A model generated the notes under the pieces. The model had not been told where the DNA came from, searched no databases, and saw nothing but the letters and a program-made list of their open reading frames with translations. The position numbers and the translations under genes were made by a program. Below are positions 8,091-15,683 of a DNA stretch of 48,257 bases, piece by piece. Source of the stretch: SYFI01 sp046095485. Its GTDB lineage: Bacteria; Actinomycetota; Thermoleophilia; Miltoncostaeales; Miltoncostaeaceae. Where the stretch lies: contig JBJTJN010000110.1 in NCBI GenBank assembly GCA_046095485.1, positions 1 to 48,257 of the forward strand, written 5' to 3'. The first letter of the stretch is position 1, and each line of letters opens with the position of its first letter.

Positions 8091-9326
8091 ATCGCCATCA
8101 GGGTCATGAAGTTCGGCGGCTCGTCCGTCGCCGACGCCGAGAAGATCAGGAATGTCGCGCGCCGCATCGCCGCCGCGCGTGAGCAGGGCGACGACATCGT
8201 GGCCGTGCTCTCGGCGATGGGCAAGGCCACCGATGGGCTCGTGTCGCTGGCCGACGACATCTCCCAGGCCCCGGCCCCGCGCGAGATGGACATGCTGCTG
8301 TCCACCGGCGAGCGGGTGTCATGCGCGCTCATGGCCATGGCGTTGCACGACCTGGGGCACGACGCCGCATCGTTCACCGGATCGCAGGCGGGGATCCTCA
8401 CCGACACCGCCCACACCAAGGCCAAGATCATCGAGATCAAGCCCGACCGGCTGCTCGAGCAACTCGGGCAGGGGCACGTGGTGCTGGTGGCGGGGTTCCA
8501 GGGAATGTCCACCGACCGCAACGTCACCACCCTGGGCCGAGGGGGCAGCGACACCACGGCCGTGGCCCTGGCGGCCGCGCTCGACGCCCAGGTATGCGAG
8601 ATCTACACCGATGTGACGGGCGTGTTCACGGCCGACCCGCGCATCGAGCCGGGCGCGGCCAAGCTGCCGCTCATCAGCCACGAGGAGATGCTCGAGATGG
8701 CCGCCTCGGGCTCGAAGGTGCTTGCGCTGCGGTCGGTGGAGGTCGCGCGCCTTCACGACGTTCCGCTGCACGTGCGGTCATCATTCGCCCCCGATGAGGG
8801 GACCTGGATCACCAAGGAGACTCCCATGATGGAGAGGGCGTTCGTGTCGGGCATCGCGCAAAAGAGCGACGAGGCCAAGGTGGCCCTGCTCGGCGTGGAG
8901 GACCAGCCCGGCGTGGCGGCCAGGGTGTTCACGGCGCTCGCCGATGCGCACATCAACGTGGACACCATCATCCAGAACGTCGGCGTGGACGGCCGCGCCG
9001 ACCTGTCGTTCACCGTGCCGCTCCCCGACCTGCGCAAGGCGCTCGAGGTGATCGAGGGCATGGGTGACACCCTGCCGCACCGCGAGACGATCTCGGACGA
9101 CCAGATCGGCAAGGTGTCGCTCATCGGCGAGGGCATGCGGTCGAACCCCGGCATCGCGGCGCTCATGTTCCGCACGCTCGCGGCTGAGGGCATCAACATC
9201 CAGATGATCGACACCTCCACCATCCGCATCACCGTGGTGATCGCCCGCGGCGAGGTCGACCGCGCCGTGCGCGCGCTGCACGAGGCCTTTGACCTGGCCA
9301 GCGAGGCGGAGCGCCGCAGTGTTTAA
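8091..9326 (+). CDS. lysC: Aspartate kinase
   Basis: Phosphorylates aspartate, the first step to lysine, threonine, methionine and diaminopimelate. It has the N-terminal kinase motif KFGGSSVADAEKI, then TLGRGGSDTTAVALA, FTADPRI and SGSKVLALRSVE, and two C-terminal ACT domains (from about 265) for allosteric feedback. I set the start at ATC 8091, giving 411 residues. Relatives carry about five residues before MKFGG, and AGGAGG sits 5 bases upstream. The conventional choice, ATG 8106, is 20 bases from that site. asd overlaps the 3' end, so the pair is translationally coupled. Confidence 0.95.
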   Translation: MAIRVMKFGGSSVADAEKIRNVARRIAAAREQGDDIVAVLSAMGKATDGLVSLADDISQAPAPREMDMLLSTGERVSCALMAMALHDLGHDAASFTGSQAGILTDTAHTKAKIIEIKPDRLLEQLGQGHVVLVAGFQGMSTDRNVTTLGRGGSDTTAVALAAALDAQVCEIYTDVTGVFTADPRIEPGAAKLPLISHEEMLEMAASGSKVLALRSVEVARLHDVPLHVRSSFAPDEGTWITKETPMMERAFVSGIAQKSDEAKVALLGVEDQPGVAARVFTALADAHINVDTIIQNVGVDGRADLSFTVPLPDLRKALEVIEGMGDTLPHRETISDDQIGKVSLIGEGMRSNPGIAALMFRTLAAEGINIQMIDTSTIRITVVIARGEVDRAVRALHEAFDLASEAERRSV

Positions 9327-10326
9327 CGTGGCCGTCGTCGGCGCCACCGGCGCCGTCGGATCCACCATGATCCGCGTGCTCGAGGAGCGGGGCTTCCCCG
9401 TCACCGAGCTCAGGCCGCTGGCGTCGGCGCGCAGCGCGGGCACCGTGGTGGAGTACCTCGGCAAGCCATTCGAGGTGCAGGAGCTCACCGAGCAGTCGTT
9501 CGAGGGCATCCAGATCGCCCTGTTCTCGGCCGGCGGCCAGCGCGCGCGCGACTTCGCGCCCGCAGCCGTGGAGGCCGGCGCGGTGGTCATCGACAACTCA
9601 TCGGCGTTCCGCATGGACCCGGCCGTGCCGCTGGTGGTGCCCGAGGTCAACGAGGCCGACATCGAGGGCCACCAGGGCATCATCGCCAACCCCAACTGCG
9701 TGGCCGCGCCGCTGGTGGTGGCGCTGAAGCCCATCGCCGACGCCGTGGGGCTCGAGCGGGTGATCGTGTCGTCGTACCAGTCAGTGAGCGGCACCGGCGT
9801 GGCGGCCATCGAGGAGCTGCGCGCCCAGACGGCCGGCAACCTGGCCGGCGACGAGCCCGCGCCCCAGGTGTATCCGCACCCCATCGCCTTCAACGTGCTG
9901 CCGCACATCGACGTGTTCGACGACAGCGGCTACACGGGCGAAGAGGTCAAGGTCGGTAACGAGACCCGCAAGATGCTGCACCTGCCCGAGCTGGCGGTGT
10001 CGGCCACCTGCGTGCGCGTGCCGGTGATCAGGTCGCACTCCGAGGCCGTGCACATCGAGACCACCGAGCCCATCACCGCCGATGCGGCCCGGGAGATCCT
10101 CATGCTGGCCCCGGGCGCCGTGGTGCTCGACGAGCCCGCCAGCAACACCTACCCGCTGGCCCGCGACGCCGAGGGCCGTGACGAGGTATTCATCGGGCGC
10201 ATCCGCAAGGACGCCTCGCACCCCACCGGCCTCGCCATGTGGATCGTGGCCGACAACCTGCGCAAGGGCGCGGCCAGCAACGCCGTGCAGATCGCCGAGA
10301 GCCTCGTCACCAACGGGTGGCTCTAG
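9319..10326 (+). CDS. asd: Aspartate-semialdehyde dehydrogenase
   Basis: Reduces aspartyl phosphate to the semialdehyde with NADPH, the step after LysC. The 335-residue protein has the Rossmann start VAVVGATGAVGSTM, the catalytic Cys127 in NPNCVAAP, a substrate-binding SYQSVSGTG segment, and the C-terminal DNLRKGAASNAVQIAE. The GTG start at 9319 overlaps the lysC stop by 8 bases and has GGAG upstream. Its stop overlaps the converging gene by 4 bases. Confidence 0.96.
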   Translation: MFNVAVVGATGAVGSTMIRVLEERGFPVTELRPLASARSAGTVVEYLGKPFEVQELTEQSFEGIQIALFSAGGQRARDFAPAAVEAGAVVIDNSSAFRMDPAVPLVVPEVNEADIEGHQGIIANPNCVAAPLVVALKPIADAVGLERVIVSSYQSVSGTGVAAIEELRAQTAGNLAGDEPAPQVYPHPIAFNVLPHIDVFDDSGYTGEEVKVGNETRKMLHLPELAVSATCVRVPVIRSHSEAVHIETTEPITADAAREILMLAPGAVVLDEPASNTYPLARDAEGRDEVFIGRIRKDASHPTGLAMWIVADNLRKGAASNAVQIAESLVTNGWL

Positions 10327-11342
10327 GTCAATTCGTCGAAGGGGACCGGGCCCTCGGGGGTCGGCACCATGCGGCGTGCCTGGGGGTGGCCCTCCGACGC
10401 CTTGTCGCGGCAGGCGGCGCATGAGGGGCGGGTGATGCCATCGGGGCGCATGGGGGCCTCGGTGCTCGACGCGCCGTGGGCGGGATCGCAGCGGCAGAGG
10501 CCCTCGAAGTAGTCGTCGGGGGAGGGGATGCCCGCCTCGCGCTCGGCGTCGCGCAGCAGGGCAAAGGCCTCGGTCACCAGATCCTCGGCACCGGGAACCT
10601 CATCGGGGTTGGTGGCCTGGTCGAGCTCGGCCTGCGCGCGCCGAGCCACGCGGGTGGCCGCATCAAGGCGGTCGTCGGCCCGGGCGTGGTGCTCGGGCAG
10701 CACCGCGAGCACGTCGAGTCGCGCGCCGATGGCGTCCAGCCTCACCCGGGCAAGCGCCGTGCGGTCCACCATCTGCTCGCGGCGCACGCGCCGGTTGCGG
10801 CGAATTCCAAATGCGGCGGCCCACACGCCGCCGATGAGTGCGATGCCGAGCAGGCCGAGCAGCGCCCGCGTGGAGTCGCCGGTGGACGGCGCCAGCGGCG
10901 GCCCCGCGGCGGCGCGCGCAGCGGCATCGGCGCGCTGGATGGGGTCGGCGATGGCGCCCACCTTCGCGGCCCGCAGGTCGCGGGTCATGGCCGCCTGCGC
11001 CCGCGGGCCGGCCACGCCGGTGGGCCGGTCGGGCGCCACGGCCACCACGAGGCCCTCAAATGCCAGGCGCTTGCGCAGGGCAGCGGCGTAGTCGCGCATC
11101 GACGCCGCGCCGACCGGGCCGGTGACCACGGCGATGCGCACGGGGCGTCCCGCGCGATCGAGGTCATCGGCCACGGCCTGCAGGCGGGCCTGTGCGTCGG
11201 CCGTGCCCGTGCCGCCAACTGCGGCGCTCACGTAGGCCGATCCCTGCTGCAGGGCGTCCACCGCGGGGTCGGCGAGCGCGGGCGCGGCCACCACGAGCAC
11301 GGCCACGATGGCGGCGACCAGGGCGGCCGCGCGGCGGATCAC
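10323..11342 (-). CDS. Secreted/membrane TPM-like protein with Cys-rich C-terminus
   Basis: A 339-residue protein of unclear role. It has a signal peptide (1-24), then a domain resembling the TPM/YgcG fold (about 28-145) with segments such as RPVRIAVVTG and AALRKRLAFEGLVVAVA. One transmembrane helix follows near 160-182, then a charged, helical cytoplasmic region. The tail holds four cysteines (CRC about 285, CAAC about 310) that could bind a metal. TPM assignment is tentative. The GTG start overlaps the stop of the upstream GNAT-like gene (GTGA), so the two are coupled. Confidence 0.65.
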   Translation of the reverse strand: MIRRAAALVAAIVAVLVVAAPALADPAVDALQQGSAYVSAAVGGTGTADAQARLQAVADDLDRAGRPVRIAVVTGPVGAASMRDYAAALRKRLAFEGLVVAVAPDRPTGVAGPRAQAAMTRDLRAAKVGAIADPIQRADAAARAAAGPPLAPSTGDSTRALLGLLGIALIGGVWAAAFGIRRNRRVRREQMVDRTALARVRLDAIGARLDVLAVLPEHHARADDRLDAATRVARRAQAELDQATNPDEVPGAEDLVTEAFALLRDAEREAGIPSPDDYFEGLCRCDPAHGASSTEAPMRPDGITRPSCAACRDKASEGHPQARRMVPTPEGPVPFDELT

Positions 11343-11953
11343 GCCGGCAGGGGTGCGCCGCCGGGCGCCGGCCGCAGGTCGCCGATGGCGGCCCGGGCCC
11401 GCTCGGCGAGGCCGGGCACGAGCCCGCCGAGCTCCATGCGCATCAGGCTCACCTGCCCGCGGCTGCGCACCGCACGGAACCCCAGCCGCTCGAGCATGTC
11501 GAGGTCGAACAGCGTGTGGCCCAGGGCCGCTCGCTCCTCGGCATCCACCTCGTCGGGGTAGCGCATTGCGAATGCCTCGATGGCCGCCATGCCGCGGCCC
11601 TTGATGTCGGCGAGGGCCTCGAGCACCAGGCGCTCGATCGACCCCGCCGGGTCGGACCCCTGCACGTAGGCGCAGGTGATCAGCACGCTGTCGCGGCCCG
11701 GTGGCCCGGCCGGCAGCACCTGCGCCCGGGGGAACGCCGCGGCGGGCCCGTACTGCAGCACGCCGATCACGGCGTCGCCGTCGCTCAGCATGCGCCCCCA
11801 GGGCCCGAAGGCGCGCTCGGTGCGATGCGCCCAGCGGTCACGCTCCGACTCATCGCTGCCGCCGCGCAGCGTCTGCCAGAACACGCAGTCGGTGCAGCAG
11901 GCAGGGAGATCGCGCACGGACGCGCGGGTGAGCGGGATGGGGCGCACGCGCAA
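11339..11953 (-). CDS. GNAT-like acetyltransferase
   Basis: A 204-residue protein. The N-terminal LPACCTDCVFW segment occurs in a group of GNAT-fold proteins. The core shows VIGVLQYGPAAAFPRA, then ITCAYVQGSDPAGSIERLVLEAL, consistent with an acetyl-CoA-binding strand-loop-helix, and ends LERLGFRAVRSRG as in GNATs. The substrate is unknown. The start is TTG 11953 or GTG 11947, with no Shine-Dalgarno. It is coupled to the downstream membrane protein by a GTGA overlap. Confidence 0.65.
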   Translation of the reverse strand: MRVRPIPLTRASVRDLPACCTDCVFWQTLRGGSDESERDRWAHRTERAFGPWGRMLSDGDAVIGVLQYGPAAAFPRAQVLPAGPPGRDSVLITCAYVQGSDPAGSIERLVLEALADIKGRGMAAIEAFAMRYPDEVDAEERAALGHTLFDLDMLERLGFRAVRSRGQVSLMRMELGGLVPGLAERARAAIGDLRPAPGGAPLPA

Positions 11954-11976
11954 ACCGTAGCGCCTGCGAAAACGGA

Positions 11977-12005
11977 AACGGCCCGGGCGGAATGCCCGGG
12001 CCGTT
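11977..12005. terminator. Strong hairpin downstream of sdh operon
   Basis: AACGGCCCGGGC (11977-11988) pairs perfectly with GCCCGGGCCGTT (11994-12005) around a 5-base loop. It sits between sdhE and the GNAT-like gene, both leftward. A T tract is lacking, but the 12-bp GC stem makes it a likely terminator for sdhABE. Confidence 0.6.
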
Positions 12006-12017
12006 CAGGTCAACCCC

Positions 12018-12047
12018 GGTGACAGTCACCATTCGGTGACAGTCACC
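12018..12047. repeat. Two copies of palindromic 13-mer GGTGACAGTCACC
   Basis: Copies lie at 12018-12030 and 12035-12047, separated by ATTC and preceded by AACCCC. The 13-mer is a perfect palindrome except for its central base. The same unit, with the same AACCCC lead and a TTTC spacer, appears three times at 37,748-37,803, so this is an interspersed family. Confidence 0.85.
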
Positions 12048-12061
12048 GTACCTGCCCGGGA

Positions 12062-12946
12062 TCACGCGCCGACGGTCTCCAGCACCTCGTCCACCGACGT
12101 GAAGTGGCGCTTGAACTCCATGGTCTGCGTGGGCAGCCCAAGGGCAAGGCCGATGAGCTGCGGCAGGTGCAGCACCGGCATGGCGTACTCCTCGCCCATC
12201 AGCTGCTCGGTCTTGCGCTGGTAGGCGTCCATGGCCAGGTGGCACAGCGGGCACGGCGTGACCATGGCCTGCGCACCGGCGTCGCGGGCACCCGCGAGCG
12301 CCACGTGGCTCTCGCGCAGGGCGACCTCCTCGCGGGCGAGGATGATCGGGAAGCCGCAGCAGCGGGTCTTGCCGTCGTAGTCGGCCACCTCGCCGCCGAG
12401 CGCGGTGATGAGGCGCTCCAGCGACTGCGGGCGGTCCGGGTCCTCGAAGCCCATCACCGACGACGGCCGCAGCAGCTGGCAGCCGTAGTACGGGGCCACG
12501 CGCAGGCCGTTGAGGCCCTTCGGGCCGCGTTGCTCGAGCAGCGAGAGGCCCTCCTCGGTGGCCAGGTACCAGAGCAGGTGCGTCACGTCGATGGTGCCCT
12601 GGTACGGGCGCGCGCCGGCGTTCACCAACTCGCCGTTCACCTGCTCCAGAAGGCGCGGGTCCTCCTTCACCATCTTGTTCGCGCGACGCAGGTTGAGCGT
12701 GCACACGTTGCAGATGGTGAGGATGTCCGCGCCCATCTCCTCGGCCTCCGAGAGGATGCGCACGTTGAGCGTGAGGTACAGGTTGGGCTTGGCCTCGGCG
12801 ATGTCGCCGGCGCCGCAGCACGTGGCCTGCGGCATGGGCAGCAGCTCGATGTCCAGCAGCGGCGCCAGGGCCTTGGTGGTCGCGTTGAGCTCCTTCGAGC
12901 TGAACTCGGCGACGCAGCCCGGGTAGTAGGCGAACTGACGCGGCAC
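12062..12946 (-). CDS. Succinate dehydrogenase/fumarate reductase CCG-domain subunit (SdhE/HdrB-like)
   Basis: A 294-residue subunit with two cysteine-rich CCG domains. The first is Cys11, X31, Cys43-Cys44, X34, Cys79-X2-Cys82; the second is Cys156, X39, Cys196-Cys197, X34, Cys232-X2-Cys235. This is the pattern of heterodisulfide reductase HdrB and of the E subunit of class E succinate:quinone oxidoreductases, where it replaces haem-b membrane anchors. There are no transmembrane helices, so membrane binding would be peripheral. GTG start 12946 overlaps the sdhB stop by one base. Position after sdhA and sdhB supports class E. Confidence 0.85.
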   Translation of the reverse strand: MPRQFAYYPGCVAEFSSKELNATTKALAPLLDIELLPMPQATCCGAGDIAEAKPNLYLTLNVRILSEAEEMGADILTICNVCTLNLRRANKMVKEDPRLLEQVNGELVNAGARPYQGTIDVTHLLWYLATEEGLSLLEQRGPKGLNGLRVAPYYGCQLLRPSSVMGFEDPDRPQSLERLITALGGEVADYDGKTRCCGFPIILAREEVALRESHVALAGARDAGAQAMVTPCPLCHLAMDAYQRKTEQLMGEEYAMPVLHLPQLIGLALGLPTQTMEFKRHFTSVDEVLETVGA

Positions 12947-13899
12947 TAGATGGTCTCCTTCACGTTCTTGATGAGCTTCGTGACCTGGTCGCGGTTCTTC
13001 ACCCGGTGGGTGAGCGGCGACGCGGGCAGCTTGCCCTTCTGCAGCATGCGCAGCGCGAGCGGGGCGTTGAAGGCGCCGCCCACGGGGTCGGTATAGCCAC
13101 CCACGAGCTGCTCGTTGAGCTTGCCGCCGGTCCTCATGGAGATGAGGAACGCCTTGGCGTGGCGGGCGCCCTTGTCCTTGGTGACCTTCTCCTGGAACGC
13201 GATGGCGCCGAGCTTCTCGATGGCGTCACGCGGGTCCACTCCCTTGGGGCAGCGCTCGTTGCAGAACATGCAGCGGGTGCAGTCCCAGATGCCGTGCTGG
13301 CCCGAGTAGAGCTTGGCGCGGTTCTTGCGCTGCGCGTCGCGCTCGTCGGCGGCGAACCGGTAGCCCCACGCGAAGGCGGCCGGGCCCACGAACTCCGGGT
13401 CGGCGGCCAGCGAGTTGCACTCCGAGTAGCAGGCGGCGCACAGGATGCAGGCGCTCTCCTTGGCCACCTTCTCCATCGCGGCCTTCGGCACCAGGCGCTC
13501 CTTCTGGGGAGCGGGGCCGTCGGGGATCAGGTACGGCTTGACGGCCTTGAACTTCTCCCAGAACGAGGTCATGTCGACGACCAGGTCCTTGATGGGCGCG
13601 AAGTTGCCGATGGGGTCCACCTGCAGGGTGCTCGACCCGCTCTCGGCCTTGGCTTCCTCCACCTGCGTCATGCAGGCGAGCACGGTCTTGCCATTCACCT
13701 TGCAGGCGCACGAGCCGCAGATGGCCGAGCGGCACGAGTAACGAACGGCCAGCGTGCCGTCCTGCTCGTTCTGGATGCGCAGCAGGGCGTCGAGCACCGT
13801 GGTCTTCTCCTCGTGGTCGAGGCTGAAGTCCTGGTGGTACGACTCGAGGTCGCCCGAGTCAGGCTGGTAGCGGAAGACGCGGAACGTCGTGCTGGCCAT
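12946..13899 (-). CDS. sdhB: Succinate dehydrogenase/fumarate reductase iron-sulfur subunit
   Basis: A 317-residue electron-transfer subunit between the flavoprotein and the quinone site. The N-terminal [2Fe-2S] motif is SCRSAICGSCACKVNGKTVLAC. A [4Fe-4S] motif ACILCAACYSEC follows. The third cluster region reads DCTRCMFCNERCPKG, with a fourth Cys (CxxCxxCxxxCP) where canonical SdhB has CxxxxxCxxxCP for [3Fe-4S]; an extra Cys here is known from archaeal class E enzymes. The C-terminus is longer than in E. coli SdhB. The ATG start shares one base with the sdhA stop. Confidence 0.93.
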   Translation of the reverse strand: MASTTFRVFRYQPDSGDLESYHQDFSLDHEEKTTVLDALLRIQNEQDGTLAVRYSCRSAICGSCACKVNGKTVLACMTQVEEAKAESGSSTLQVDPIGNFAPIKDLVVDMTSFWEKFKAVKPYLIPDGPAPQKERLVPKAAMEKVAKESACILCAACYSECNSLAADPEFVGPAAFAWGYRFAADERDAQRKNRAKLYSGQHGIWDCTRCMFCNERCPKGVDPRDAIEKLGAIAFQEKVTKDKGARHAKAFLISMRTGGKLNEQLVGGYTDPVGGAFNAPLALRMLQKGKLPASPLTHRVKNRDQVTKLIKNVKETI

Positions 13900-15584
13900 C
13901 AGTAGGACCTCACCTGGGGCTCGTACTTGGTCATGGTCACGGGCGAGTAGTCGAGGCGGACCTCGCCGTCGTCCAGGTACGCCAGCGTGTGCTTCATCCA
14001 GTTCTCGTCGTCGCGGTCCGGGAAGTCCGTGCGCGAGTGCGCGCCCCGGCTCTCGTGGCGGGCGATCGCGCCGGTCACCATGCAGTCGGCGAGGTCGAGC
14101 AGGTAGCCCGTCTCGATGGTGTGGATGAGGTCGGTGTTGAAGGTCTTGCCCTTGTCGTCCACCGTCACGCCCTGGAACTTCGCCTTGAGCTCGTCCACCG
14201 TCGCCTTGGCCTCGCGCAGGGTGGCGTCCTCGCGGAACACGCCGACCTTCTCCTGCATCACGGCGGCGAGCTCGTCGCGGATCTCGCCCTGGCGCGGGCC
14301 GTTCTCGCGGAGCAGCAGCTCCTCGATGCGGGCCTGCGTCTCGTCGGCCGCGTTGCTGGGAACGTTCGGCGTGGGAGCCTCCTGCGCGTACGCGGCCGAG
14401 GCCTCGCCCGCGCGGGCTCCGAACACCACGGCCTCGAGCAGCGAGTTGCCGCCCAGGCGGTTGGCGCCGTGCACCGACACGCAGGAGCACTCGCCGGCCG
14501 CGAAGAGACCCGGCATGTGCGGGGCGGCTCCCCAGTTGTCCACGTGCACGCCACCCATGTGGTAGTGCGCGCCCGGCCGGATCGGGATGGGCTCCTCGAT
14601 CGGGTCGGTGCCGGCGAAGGCGATGGCCAGCTCGCGGATCTGCGGCAGGCGCTCCATGATGCGGTCGCGACCCAGGTGGCGCAGGTCGAGCAGCACGCAG
14701 CCGTCGATGCCGCGACCCTCCTGGATCTCCGTGGCCTCCGCGCGCGAGACGACGTCACGCGACGCAAGCTCGAGCTTGTTGGGGGCGTACTTGCTCATGA
14801 AGCGATCCCCGTCCTTGTTCAGGAGGTACCCGCCCTCTCCGCGGGCACCCTCCGTCACGAGCACGCCGTTTGCGGCGAGCGTGGTGGGGTGGAACTGCAT
14901 GAACTCCATGTCCTTGAGGGGGACGCCCTTGCGCAGGGCCAGGCTCATGGCATCGCCGGTCGACGCGTGCGCGTTCGTCGACGGGCGGTACACGCGGCCC
15001 GCGCCACCGGTGGCCATGACCACGGCCTTGGCACCGATGGTCTCGATCTTCCCGTGGATCATGTCGTAGGCCACCACGCCCACGGCGTTCCCGTTGTCGT
15101 CCGTGACGAGGTCGGTGACGAACCACTCCTCGTAGGTCGGGATGTTGTACTTCACGCACACGGTGTAGAGCGTGTGCAGGATGACCAGGCCGGTCAGGTC
15201 GGCCGCGTAGCAGGTGCGCGGGAACCCGGCGCCGCCGAAGGGGCGCTGGGCGATCTTGCCGGAGTCCTCCTGGCGGCTGAACACAGCCCCCCAGTGCTCC
15301 AGTTGGTACACCTCGAGCGGGGCCCGCTCGCACAGGATCTCGATGGCGTCCTGGTCGCCGATGTAGTCGGCGCCCTTCACCGTGTCGAACGTGTGGTTGT
15401 CGGTGTTGTCCTCGGTCTCGTTGCCGAGGGCCGCGTTGATTCCGCCCTGGGCGGCGCCGGAGTGACTGCGGACCGGATGCAGCTTGGTCACGAGGGCGAC
15501 GTCAACGCCCGCCTCGTGCGCGGCGATCGCCGCGCGCATGCCCGCAAGACCCGCGCCGACGACGACGACGTCGTGTTCGCGCAC
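13899..15584 (-). CDS. sdhA: Succinate dehydrogenase/fumarate reductase flavoprotein subunit
   Basis: A 561-residue FAD subunit that oxidises succinate (or reduces fumarate). It has the Rossmann start VVVVGAGLAGMRAAIAAHEA, the likely covalent FAD His41 in RSHSGAAQGG, active-site segments MQFHPTTL and VTEGARGEGG, PGAHYHMGGV, and NRLGGNSLLEAVVFG. There is no Tat signal, so catalysis faces the cytoplasm. GTG start 15584 has GGAGG nine bases upstream. It is the first gene of sdhA-sdhB-sdhE. The direction of the reaction cannot be read from the sequence. Confidence 0.96.
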   Translation of the reverse strand: MREHDVVVVGAGLAGMRAAIAAHEAGVDVALVTKLHPVRSHSGAAQGGINAALGNETEDNTDNHTFDTVKGADYIGDQDAIEILCERAPLEVYQLEHWGAVFSRQEDSGKIAQRPFGGAGFPRTCYAADLTGLVILHTLYTVCVKYNIPTYEEWFVTDLVTDDNGNAVGVVAYDMIHGKIETIGAKAVVMATGGAGRVYRPSTNAHASTGDAMSLALRKGVPLKDMEFMQFHPTTLAANGVLVTEGARGEGGYLLNKDGDRFMSKYAPNKLELASRDVVSRAEATEIQEGRGIDGCVLLDLRHLGRDRIMERLPQIRELAIAFAGTDPIEEPIPIRPGAHYHMGGVHVDNWGAAPHMPGLFAAGECSCVSVHGANRLGGNSLLEAVVFGARAGEASAAYAQEAPTPNVPSNAADETQARIEELLLRENGPRQGEIRDELAAVMQEKVGVFREDATLREAKATVDELKAKFQGVTVDDKGKTFNTDLIHTIETGYLLDLADCMVTGAIARHESRGAHSRTDFPDRDDENWMKHTLAYLDDGEVRLDYSPVTMTKYEPQVRSY

Positions 15585-15652
15585 TTTCCCTGACCTCCGA
15601 TTGCTTGAGAGGGTTCCTGCTGCCGCGAAGGCTACCGCAGCATGGGGCTCTT

Positions 15653-15677
15653 GAATGTCCCTACCGCCGGGACATTC
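15653..15677. terminator. Perfect 9-bp inverted repeat GAATGTCCC
   Basis: GAATGTCCC (15653-15661) and GGGACATTC (15669-15677) pair around a 7-base loop. It lies 6 bases past the stop of the SpoIID-NlpC gene and about 70 bases upstream of sdhA, both leftward. It could terminate the former or act as an operator for the latter. Confidence 0.5.
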
Positions 15678-15683
15678 GGCCCT

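Noticed and set aside
12018..12047. CRISPR array
   Set aside because: The repeated 13-mers have 4-13 base spacers and no cas genes; they are not CRISPR repeats.
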